This document shows, piece after piece, positions 1 to 6,627 of a DNA stretch of 37,056 nucleotides. Source of the DNA: Candidatus Latescibacterota bacterium (GTDB lineage: Bacteria > Latescibacterota > UBA2968 > UBA8231); NCBI GenBank assembly GCA_022827165.1, contig JAJDTN010000319.1:1-37056 (forward strand). The letters run 5' to 3'. The notes beneath the pieces are model-generated. The model worked only from the letters and a program-made list of their open reading frames with translations. It had not been told where the DNA came from and made no database searches. The position numbers and the translations under genes were made by a program. Each line of letters starts with the position of its first letter. The first letter of the stretch is position 1.

Positions 1-2023
1 CCTCCTCCCCCAGGCTCTCCCGGAAGCGTCCGCGGTAGAGGTCGAGGAAGGCGGAGACGCCGGATGCCGCGATCGCCTCCAGGTCGTCACGCAGCCGCTC
101 CGCGTCGAGACCGTACTGCTCGGAGAGAGAGTCGAGCTGCGGGCCGGGCAGGTAGAGGCGGGTCTCGATGGCGAAGTACTCGCCGTCGATCTGGGCCAGC
201 TTGTCGTTGGGAAGGTTGTTGACGACGGAGGTGATGTGCACGCGCAGGATCCGCCCCCGGTAGGATTCCAGCTGCACCGGCGCCTCGAGGTTGGTCTGCA
301 CGTAGTCCAGGCGGAACCCCCGGCGCCGCTCGCCCAGCTCCTCCCGCGCCGCCTCCAGCGACGCCGGCGCGGCGTCGGCCAGCACGTAGCAGAGCGGCCC
401 CGGGTCCAGCCGCCCGGCCTGGGCGAAGCGGGTCACCGTGTCGATGAACTCCCGGGCGTAGTCGACGCTGGAGACGCCGAACTCGACGCAGGCCAGCTCG
501 GCGGCCGGGTCTTCCTGGCGCGCCTCGACGACCTGCTCCAGGAACCGCCGGGCGTTGGCGCGCACCAGCTCCACGACGGAGTCCGGCGAGCCGCTGATGC
601 TGTCGCGGTAGTCGCGGCCGTGGGTGCCGACGTAGGCCCGCATGTGCCGCCAGAAGGTCTCGTTGAACTGCCACACCGGGCTCCGGCTGTAGGGCACCCA
701 GTCCCCGATGACGGCCCCGCCCTCGCTCTCCGTGGAGCCGGCCTCGCGGCGGCGCAGGGCGGCGCGCACCGCCTCTTCGAGGGCCGGTCCGGTGTCGAGC
801 TGGCGCACGTCGAGGGCCAGCTCCCACGTCTCTTCCGGCTCCCCCCCCGGGCCGACGAAGGGCCGGTAGGCGATGGGCACGCGGAAGTGCTGGGCGTAGG
901 TGATGCGGTTCCAGTAGGTGCGGAAGGCGGGATCGCCGGCCTCGGTCTCGACGACGCGCTCGAGGCTGCGCAGGGCGCCGCGGAAGGAGCGCGCGTAGCC
1001 GTCGTCGCGCAGGCCGGGCTCGTGGACCACGGAGACGCCGCGCTCCTCGAGGTCGGCGCTCAGCCGGTCGACGTCGGAGCGGGCCCGCTCGCTCGGCGCC
1101 AGGCCCGCCGCCGACAGCACCGGCAGCAGGTCCGCGGTGCCGCTGATCGGCATCAGGTGGATGCCGGCGGCCCCGGGCAGCCCGCGGATGCGGCCGATCA
1201 GGTCGGCGGACCACTGGCGCTTGAAGGCGGTGAACTCCTCCTCGTCGAGGTCGCCCTCGGCGGCGCGGTAGTCGCGCAGCAGGGCGCGCGCCTCCGCGGA
1301 GCGGGCCCCGCAGCCGATGAGGAAGAACCAGAACCGCAGCATCGCCGCCGAGCCGATCACGGGAACGCCCACCACCAGCGGGGTCGAGGTGAGCCCGCGC
1401 GCGTGGGCGCGATCCCACCAGGCCTCGTGGCGCTCCCACAGCAGCGGCGGCTGCAGCAGGACCGCCTCGGCGCCGGCGTCGATCTTGCGGGCCAGGCGGT
1501 CGACCCGCGCCTCGACCCGCCCCACGAGGGGGTTCTCCACCGCCCACACGGGCAGCCCCTCCGGCAGCTGCCCGGAATCGCGCAGGCGGCGTGTCAGCTC
1601 CAGGGTCCGGAAGGCGTCCATCGGCAGCAGCGAGGCGCCGCCGGGGACCGCCCCTATCCCGCGCCGCACCAGGTCCCCCCCGGAGAGCACCAGCAGCCCC
1701 CGGGCGCCGCCGCTCACGGCCCGCAGGATGCGGGCCTCCACCGTGCTCTGCGTGCGGGTCCCGGCGGAGATCGTCACCACCGGCTCGCGGGTCTCGTCCA
1801 GGACGTCGAAGAGGCCCTTCGGCCGCTCCCGCCGCCCGAAGAGGCGCACCGCGTCGCCGAGGCGGCCCACCAGCGGGATGTCGGGCAGGGTGACGGCGTC
1901 GACGGCGCCGCGCTCGATGAGCCGCGCGTAGCGCGGCGCCTGCGCCGGGTGCGTCTGCTCGGCGGTGACGACGAACAGTCCGCGCCGCAGGCGGTCGGCG
2001 ACGGGCGGGAGGGCGGCGGTCAC
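1..2023 (-). CDS. MTHFR-like / MidA-like methyltransferase fusion, partial
   Basis: The 3' end runs off the left edge; 674 residues are visible. The start is GTG at 2023, whose GTGA overlaps the stop of the upstream aldolase, so translation is probably coupled; no Shine-Dalgarno is visible. Residues ~10-300 read like methylenetetrahydrofolate reductase: a strand-helix series, LLVLSGGD (~110-117), then WAVENP, RKIDAGAEAVLLQPP (~179-193), VVGVPVI and GIHLMPIS (~287-294), which match the MTHFR barrel pattern. Residues ~480-625 look like a class I SAM methyltransferase: ELACVEFGVSS (~509-519, motif I position), YVLADAAP, and VNNLPNDKL (~601-609), closest in layout to MidA/NDUFAF7. The middle (~305-475) is unrecognised. 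Inferred role: one-carbon reduction linked to a methyl transfer. The fusion is unusual; the MTHFR assignment is firmer than the methyltransferase one. Confidence 0.75.
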   Translation of the reverse strand, partial: MTAALPPVADRLRRGLFVVTAEQTHPAQAPRYARLIERGAVDAVTLPDIPLVGRLGDAVRLFGRRERPKGLFDVLDETREPVVTISAGTRTQSTVEARILRAVSGGARGLLVLSGGDLVRRGIGAVPGGASLLPMDAFRTLELTRRLRDSGQLPEGLPVWAVENPLVGRVEARVDRLARKIDAGAEAVLLQPPLLWERHEAWWDRAHARGLTSTPLVVGVPVIGSAAMLRFWFFLIGCGARSAEARALLRDYRAAEGDLDEEEFTAFKRQWSADLIGRIRGLPGAAGIHLMPISGTADLLPVLSAAGLAPSERARSDVDRLSADLEERGVSVVHEPGLRDDGYARSFRGALRSLERVVETEAGDPAFRTYWNRITYAQHFRVPIAYRPFVGPGGEPEETWELALDVRQLDTGPALEEAVRAALRRREAGSTESEGGAVIGDWVPYSRSPVWQFNETFWRHMRAYVGTHGRDYRDSISGSPDSVVELVRANARRFLEQVVEARQEDPAAELACVEFGVSSVDYAREFIDTVTRFAQAGRLDPGPLCYVLADAAPASLEAAREELGERRRGFRLDYVQTNLEAPVQLESYRGRILRVHITSVVNNLPNDKLAQIDGEYFAIETRLYLPGPQLDSLSEQYGLDAERLRDDLEAIAASGVSAFLDLYRGRFRESLGEE

Positions 2024-2799
2024 TTGCCGCGTCGGTCGGCGTACTCGCGCAGGGAGGCCACGTGCGACGTCACCACCTGCACCCCGTAGGAGAGGGGGGT
2101 GCCCACGTTCAGGAAGCGGTAGCCCCAGTCGATCTTCTGGCGGATGTCGTCGGGCTCGGCCAGGGTCGTGCCGGTGACGATGCCCGTCCCCTCCAGCCGC
2201 CGGGGCACCGCCTCCATGATGCTCTGCACCTCCTTGGAGCCCGTCTGCCCCATCACCCCCAGGGACGCCGACAGGTCCAGGGGGCCCACCAGGATGATGT
2301 CGATGCCGGGCACGGCGGCGATCTCGTCCAGGCTCTCCCAGGCCTGCAGGCTCTCGAGCTGGCAGACCAGCAGGGTCTCGTCGTTGGCCGTGGCCAGGAC
2401 GTGGTCCCAGTCCTGGCCGGCGATCCTCGTCCACATGGGCGACAGGCCGCGGTTGCCCTCGGGCGGGTAGTGGGCGGCGTCGACGGCCCGCGCCGCCTCC
2501 TCGGCCGAGTTGACCTGGGGGATCATGACCAGCACCGCCCCCGCGTCGTAGGCCTTCTTGATCAGGCCCGGGTCGTTGTTGGCCACCCGGATCAGGGGCG
2601 CCACCCCCCGCTGCCGGGCGAGGACGGGGATGACGTCGAGGGACTCGACCCCGTAGGGCATGTGCTCGGTGTCGATCCACAGGAAGTCGATTCCCGTGTC
2701 GAGGGTGGGGCCGGCGAAGTGGGGGGTGAAGGCGGGCAGGCCGGTGCCGAAGACGACCTGCCCGTCGGCGAGCTTCTGCTTGATCGGGTTGGGGTACAT
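2020..2799 (-). CDS. HpcH/HpaI family class II aldolase
   Basis: 259 aa, the usual length for 4-hydroxy-2-oxo-acid aldolases that split 2-keto-4-hydroxy acids into pyruvate plus an aldehyde using a divalent metal. Visible active-site elements: DTEH at 43-46 (catalytic His46), IRV with Arg71, QLES with metal ligand Glu149, and GPLDLSASLG with Asp175, spaced as in HpaI. The ATG at 2799 is preceded by AAGGAAG seven bases upstream, which supports the start. It lies 19 bp after uppP and overlaps the MTHFR-like fusion downstream, so the three are probably co-transcribed. The natural substrate cannot be told from sequence: heptanedioate, 2-keto-3-deoxy sugar acids and 2-keto-4-hydroxybutyrate (formaldehyde) enzymes share these motifs. 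In this window a sugar-acid role fits the dehydratase at 35042-36187. Confidence 0.9.
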   Translation of the reverse strand: MYPNPIKQKLADGQVVFGTGLPAFTPHFAGPTLDTGIDFLWIDTEHMPYGVESLDVIPVLARQRGVAPLIRVANNDPGLIKKAYDAGAVLVMIPQVNSAEEAARAVDAAHYPPEGNRGLSPMWTRIAGQDWDHVLATANDETLLVCQLESLQAWESLDEIAAVPGIDIILVGPLDLSASLGVMGQTGSKEVQSIMEAVPRRLEGTGIVTGTTLAEPDDIRQKIDWGYRFLNVGTPLSYGVQVVTSHVASLREYADRRGK

Positions 2800-2818
2800 G
2801 CGGTCTTCCTTGGGCGCC

Positions 2819-3628
2819 TCAGGCGCGCTGGGTCAAGAGGATGAAGGCACCCAGCCCGACGCGGTAGGCGGCGAAGGGAGGGGTGCCGAAGCGTTCGAGA
2901 AGTCGCAGCAGCAGGCCGATGGCGGCGTAGCCGCTCACCGCGGCGGCGGCGATGCCGATGACCAGGCTGAGAACCTGCTCGCCTCCCGGGCCGGCGCCGA
3001 GAAGCTCCATCAGCTCCAGCAGGCCGGCGCCGGTGATGGCGGGCAGCCCGAGGAGGAAGGCGAACCGCGCCGCCTGCTCGCGGCGCAGGCCGACGAGGAG
3101 CCCCGCCATGATCGTCGAGCCCGACCGCGACACCCCCGGGATCAGGGCCAGGGCCTGGAACAGCCCGATCAGCTGGATCCGCCAGAAGGAGAGCTCCGTC
3201 AGGTCGCGGTGGCGGCGCCCGAGGCGCTCGGCCAGCAGCAGGCAGGGAGCCAGCAGGATCAGCGCCCAGGCGATGACCGGGAGGGCGCGGGCGTCGCCGG
3301 CGATGAAGCCCTTCAGCCCCAGGCCGCAGACGACGGCGGGCACCGTGGCCGGCAGGATCGCCCAGGCGGTGAGGCACTCCGGGGAGTGGCGCAGGTCCCG
3401 CCGGCGGAGCCCCTCGACTGCGGCCCCGGCGAGGCGGCGGATGTCCCCGGCGAAGAAGGCGAGGACCGCCGCCAGGGTGCCGAGGTGGATGGCGGCGGAG
3501 AAGGCGAGGCCCGGGTCGCCCCACCCGAGGTAGTGGGGGACGATGCGCAGGTGGGCGGTGGAGGAGACGGGCAGAGTCTCGGTGAGACCCTGGACGAGGC
3601 CGAGGACGACGGACTGGAAGGGCGTCAT
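2819..3628 (-). CDS. uppP: undecaprenyl-diphosphatase UppP (BacA)
   Basis: 269 aa, the normal family length. This integral membrane enzyme recycles undecaprenyl diphosphate to the monophosphate carrier for peptidoglycan and other surface polymers; extra copies give bacitracin resistance. Seen: the (E/Q)xxxE motif as Q13-GLT-E17, followed by LPVSSTAH (19-26), and the second signature PGVSRSG (164-170, containing Arg168), with about eight hydrophobic segments between and after. The ATG at 3628 has no clear Shine-Dalgarno. A possible -10 (TAGATT) lies about 30 bp upstream but has no good -35. It is the first gene of a minus-strand unit with the aldolase and the MTHFR-like fusion; a functional link to them is not obvious. 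Confidence 0.95.
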   Translation of the reverse strand: MTPFQSVVLGLVQGLTETLPVSSTAHLRIVPHYLGWGDPGLAFSAAIHLGTLAAVLAFFAGDIRRLAGAAVEGLRRRDLRHSPECLTAWAILPATVPAVVCGLGLKGFIAGDARALPVIAWALILLAPCLLLAERLGRRHRDLTELSFWRIQLIGLFQALALIPGVSRSGSTIMAGLLVGLRREQAARFAFLLGLPAITGAGLLELMELLGAGPGGEQVLSLVIGIAAAAVSGYAAIGLLLRLLERFGTPPFAAYRVGLGAFILLTQRA

Positions 3629-3993
3629 GTCGTCGGCTTCGGCATCATGGCGCGGTCAATCTATTGCGCGCGGAAGGCGCCGACCACGGCCGCCCGGTCC
3701 CTCAGGGAGAGGCGGGGGGCGCTTCGGGGGGAAGCTCTTGCGGGTCCGTCGGGGGCGGGTCTTGCGGCGGAGGGCGGACCGGCTGCCTCAGGCGCAAGAA
3801 GAGAGCTTCGAGGCAGGCGGGTCCCGCGTCAGGACGGCTCCGGTCCGCCATGCGGCGGCCGGGCCGGGAGCAGGTCTCCTCGAAGGGGACTCGGTCGCTT
3901 GCGGTGCTGCAGACGGCGGGCGGGACAGCCTCAGGCGTCTACTCGGCTGTCCTCGATGTCGTGGGGGGAGAGGTGGTGCCGTGCCGGTGGGAT
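3629..3993. other. 365-bp non-coding stretch upstream of uppP
   Basis: No credible coding frame is seen; open frames on the plus strand here are Arg/Gly/Ser-rich and resemble nothing known. It lies between the stop of the secreted protein and the start of uppP, both on the minus strand, so it should hold the end of one transcript and the promoter of the next. The only clear structure is an 8-bp perfect inverted repeat (GGACAGCC, 3923-3930, with GGCTGTCC, 3945-3952; 14-nt loop) 41 bp past the stop. There is no T-tract, so terminator status is uncertain. Confidence 0.5.
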
Positions 3994-4776
3994 TCAGGGC
4001 GCCAGGGTGGCCTTAACGCCGCCCCAGGTGGCGGGCGAGACCGCGCTGGCGACGTCGACGCGGCGGTAGGTCAGCGGTTTGGCCTGCGGTCTGACGCGCG
4101 GCTCCGCCTGCTGGAACAGCAGGGCGTCCACGGGGATCTCGGGGTAGTGAAGGACCAGAACCTCGCCGCCATCGCGAAGCTCGAAGGCTCTTGGCTGGGA
4201 CTCGTTCAGGGCGTCGAGGATCGACACCGCGGTCAGGATGTCCTGGTAGAGGACCGTCAGTTCCTCCTCGAGGGCCCGACGGTCCTCTTCGGGGAAGTCG
4301 CGTCCCTCGAAGGCCCGGATCGCCGCCTCCCAGGTGAGACCGAACTGGATCCAGTGCGAGACCATGAAATCGGTGAAATCCCTGTCGTCGAGCCTGAGGT
4401 CGGCCGAGATCCACTCCAGCCGGAGGCTGTCGCCGGAGGTCGTGTAGGTACCGGAGCCGAGGAGCGTGCTGGCCTCCAGAGGGGTCTCGGGCCAAGCCTC
4501 CCGGAACAGTTGGTTCAGGGCATCGGCGTCGGCAGCGGTGAGGTCGTCGTCTTCCTCGAAGACCACCTCCGGCAGCCTCCAGTATCCATCTTCGGTCCGG
4601 CTGACGCTGCTGACTTCGAAGTTTCCGTCGTCCAGGAAGACCAGGCGCGTGGTGAGGGAAACTCCGTCGACCTCGCCGCTCGCCTCCCAAGTGCCGACGA
4701 GGCTGTCCTCGGCGGCGGCAAGGGGAGGGACGCAGAGGGCGAGGAACAGGATGGAAGGCAGGGACTTGCGGAGCAT
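3994..4776 (-). CDS. secreted lipocalin-like protein, function unknown
   Basis: 260 aa. The start is ATG at 4776 because a near-perfect AAGGAGGTG sits five bases upstream and the next residues form a signal peptide (basic MLRK, hydrophobic SILFLALCVPPL, cleavage near AAA-ED at ~21-23). The mature protein begins with a beta-rich segment of lipocalin type: GTWEASG, then TTRLVFLDDGNFE, a DGYWRL strand and SGTYTTSGDSLRLEW. An acidic helical segment (~150-190) and a further beta stretch follow. This strand order resembles periplasmic lipocalin-like domains that bind small hydrophobic molecules, but no family signature is firm. It lies 87 bp downstream of the DUF1015 gene on the same strand, with a possible promoter of its own. 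Confidence 0.8.
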   Translation of the reverse strand: MLRKSLPSILFLALCVPPLAAAEDSLVGTWEASGEVDGVSLTTRLVFLDDGNFEVSSVSRTEDGYWRLPEVVFEEDDDLTAADADALNQLFREAWPETPLEASTLLGSGTYTTSGDSLRLEWISADLRLDDRDFTDFMVSHWIQFGLTWEAAIRAFEGRDFPEEDRRALEEELTVLYQDILTAVSILDALNESQPRAFELRDGGEVLVLHYPEIPVDALLFQQAEPRVRPQAKPLTYRRVDVASAVSPATWGGVKATLAP

Positions 4777-4825
4777 GGGACACCTCCTTGCCGCGGGGCC
4801 GTGCGGCTTCATGCTGCCGGGGGGT

Positions 4826-4854
4826 AAGCGACGCTTTGGGGTCCCTCCTGTCAA
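4826..4854 (-). promoter_or_regulatory. candidate sigma70-type promoter for the secreted protein
   Basis: On the minus strand a perfect TTGACA (4849-4854) is followed after 17 bp by TCGCTT (4826-4831). The -35 is consensus and the -10 is poor. It lies between the DUF1015 stop and the secreted-protein start, leaving a leader of ~40-50 nt that contains the strong Shine-Dalgarno. Confidence 0.35.
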
Positions 4855-4863
4855 TCGCCGCCG

Positions 4864-6219
4864 TCAGGGGATCAGGCGCCGGCACTCCATGTAGTAGCGC
4901 TTCTCCTCCGCCTCGCCGAGGGAGAAGCTCTTGCGCGGCAGCGGGCCGTCGCGCAGCACCGTGCGGAAGAGGGCGTGCTTGTCGAGGGCCCGGGAGAGGA
5001 GCCCCGCGTTGCCGGGGCGGGTCCCCAGCTCGGTCACCTCCTCCTCGCCGTGGATGTAGTCGAGGCGTAGGCCGCGGCGGGAGCCGAGGTCGGTGAGGAA
5101 GGCGTCCAGGGAAGCGGCCTCGAGGTCGTGCCGGGGGTCGTGGACCACGACGATCCCCCAGCGGGGAGGGCCGTCCTCGCGTCCGGCGACGAAGGGCAGG
5201 TGATGCAGGCCGCGGGCGCCGAGGTCCTCCCGGGCGCGGCGCCAGGAGCCGGGGGAGTCGAAGACATCGGTCCGGGGGGTGGAGCCCTGGCCCCGGAAGA
5301 AGGCCTCCATCTCCCGAGTCAACTCTTCGCCGTCGACGCCGAAGAGCACCCGGTGGATCGGCTCGAAGCGCAGCCCGGGGTCGTGCAGGTTGACCAGCTC
5401 CACGAGGGCGTGGCGCGAGGGGTGGCCGGTCGCCGCGTCGACACCGCCGGCCTCGGCCTTGACCCCGTTCCACACCTCCCGCGCCGCGGCGAAGGAATGG
5501 TTGCCGTCGCCCATGGCGTAGAGCGCCGGGGCCCCGGTCTCAATGCCGTAGCGCTCGCCCATGGCCTCCGGCAAGGCGAGGCGGGTGAGGGCGTCGGCCA
5601 CCTGGCGGATCGCCTCGTCCTCGCCCACGTGCCAGCCGCGCACGCCGCCGCCACCCAGCATCAGCTCGGTGTCGTAGAGCAGGGGCAGCGCTCTCTCGAA
5701 CAGGGGCTCGATGACGGTGGCCCCGGGGTCGTCGATGAGGACGAGGATGTGGGGGATCTCCAGGGCCGCCCCTCGCCGCACCTCCACCCGCGGCGGCAGG
5801 CGCCCGGGGTCGGTCCCTTCCGTCGTGCGGATCAGGGTCGAGGCGTCCGGCGCGAAGCTGTACCGCTCCAGGTCGAGGGCCGCGATCAGGCCCTTGCGGG
5901 AGGCAGCGTGCGGCGTGCGCCGGTCCACCAGCACGAAGCCGGGCTCCCGGGGCTGCAGGACCCCGTCCCGGAGGTAGCACTCCATCTGCCCGTGGATGCG
6001 GCGGATGCGGGCCCCGCGGCCGGGCGCCTCCAGGAAGGCCTCGGGGAAGACCAGGTGCAGGGTGGAGGGCCGGTCCCCCACGAGGCGGGCGGCCTCCTCC
6101 CAGTACTCCGGGTTCGAGGTGTGCTGGTCGCAGGCGATGACCGCCCACTCCTCGAGATCCACCTCCGGGCGCGGCAGCAGCACGCGGGGCACGCTCAGAC
6201 CGATGTCGGGGAAGCGCAT
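4864..6219 (-). CDS. DUF1015 family protein
   Basis: 451 aa, typical for the DUF1015 family, which is widespread in bacteria and has no established biochemical role that I can state. Diagnostic segments: WAVIACDQHTSNPEYW (25-40) near the N-terminus, FVLVDRRTP (~95-103), MGDGNHSFAAAREVW (236-250, the family's best-conserved His-containing motif), then ALVELVNLHDPGL and FEPIHRV (271-291). No signal peptide or membrane segment, so it should be cytoplasmic. The ATG at 6219 has no Shine-Dalgarno; a strong promoter ends 8 nt upstream, suggesting a leaderless mRNA. The gene precedes the secreted lipocalin-like protein and diverges from the FG-GAP protein across a repeat-bearing spacer. Confidence 0.9.
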   Translation of the reverse strand: MRFPDIGLSVPRVLLPRPEVDLEEWAVIACDQHTSNPEYWEEAARLVGDRPSTLHLVFPEAFLEAPGRGARIRRIHGQMECYLRDGVLQPREPGFVLVDRRTPHAASRKGLIAALDLERYSFAPDASTLIRTTEGTDPGRLPPRVEVRRGAALEIPHILVLIDDPGATVIEPLFERALPLLYDTELMLGGGGVRGWHVGEDEAIRQVADALTRLALPEAMGERYGIETGAPALYAMGDGNHSFAAAREVWNGVKAEAGGVDAATGHPSRHALVELVNLHDPGLRFEPIHRVLFGVDGEELTREMEAFFRGQGSTPRTDVFDSPGSWRRAREDLGARGLHHLPFVAGREDGPPRWGIVVVHDPRHDLEAASLDAFLTDLGSRRGLRLDYIHGEEEVTELGTRPGNAGLLSRALDKHALFRTVLRDGPLPRKSFSLGEAEEKRYYMECRRLIP

Positions 6220-6227
6220 GGCGGCAG

Positions 6228-6256
6228 ATTGTAGCCGTGGGCTCGGAGGGCGACAA
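6228..6256 (-). promoter_or_regulatory. DUF1015 promoter, probably leaderless
   Basis: Minus strand: -35 TTGTCG (6251-6256), 17-bp spacer, -10 TACAAT (6228-6233; five of six consensus bases), then only 8 nt to the ATG at 6219. With the usual 6-8 nt from -10 to +1, transcription would begin at or next to the start codon. No Shine-Dalgarno fits in this space. Confidence 0.7.
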
Positions 6257-6285
6257 CGGCGGCGAGCGGTGTGGCTCGCCGCCGT
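6256..6285. repeat. perfect 12-bp inverted repeat (hairpin)
   Basis: ACGGCGGCGAGC (6256-6267) pairs perfectly with GCTCGCCGCCGT (6274-6285) around a 6-nt GGTGTG loop. It touches the outer edge of the DUF1015 -35 box and directly abuts the first tandem repeat unit. It could be an operator, a cruciform, or a stop for transcription entering from the right. Confidence 0.8.
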
Positions 6286-6539
6286 CGGCCGGGGTAGCTT
6301 GGGAAGGCGCGGTACAGCGGCTCCGGGTCGGCGCCGCCCACAGTCTCGACACCGCGGCGCCCCCGTCCCGATGGGGCCCGCGCGGCGGCCGGGGTAGCCT
6401 GGGGAAGCCGTTGCGCGGCGGCTTCTGGTCGGCGCCGGCCACAGTCTCGACACCGCGGCTCCGCCGTCCCGATGGGGTCCGCGCGGCGGCCGGGGTAGCT
6501 TGGGGAAGCCGTTGCGCAGCGGCTTCTGGTCGCCGCCGC
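6286..6539. repeat. tandem ~100-bp direct repeat, about 2.5 copies
   Basis: Unit 1 is 6286-6385 (100 bp), unit 2 is 6386-6486 (101 bp) and a partial unit 3 is 6487 to ~6539. Each begins CGGCCGGGGTAGC. Units 1 and 2 share an identical CACAGTCTCGACACCGCGG and GTCCCGATGGGG; units 2 and 3 share GGGGAAGCCGTTGCGC and GCGGCTTCTGGTCG. Divergence between units suggests an old or recombining array. No coding sense is apparent on either strand. Confidence 0.85.
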
Positions 6540-6627
6540 AATCGCGATGTGGACCTACGCCGCGGCCGGCCGGCGCGGATGGGCCACCGCCTGGTGCGCG
6601 CCTCACTCGAGCCCAGGGGATCGAGCC

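Larger units (their letters stand above)
6220..6627. other. 408-bp divergent intergenic region with repeats
   Basis: No gene seen. Between the divergent DUF1015 gene and FG-GAP protein it contains, left to right, the DUF1015 promoter, a 12-bp-stem hairpin, and about 2.5 copies of a 100-101-bp direct repeat. After that come ~90 bp of GC-rich sequence in which I find no promoter for the rightward gene. Confidence 0.7.

Noticed and set aside
3923..3952. Intrinsic terminator after the secreted protein gene
   Set aside because: The 8-bp stem has a 14-nt loop and no T-run on the minus strand; kept only as a note in the non-coding entry.
6286..6539. CRISPR-like array
   Set aside because: Units are ~100 bp long and nearly contiguous, with only 2.5 copies, and there are no unique spacers or cas genes.
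6547..6627. Earlier start of the FG-GAP protein at ATG 6547
   Set aside because: It would put 27 residues before a good signal peptide, and the ribosome site AGGGGA is placed for ATG 6628.
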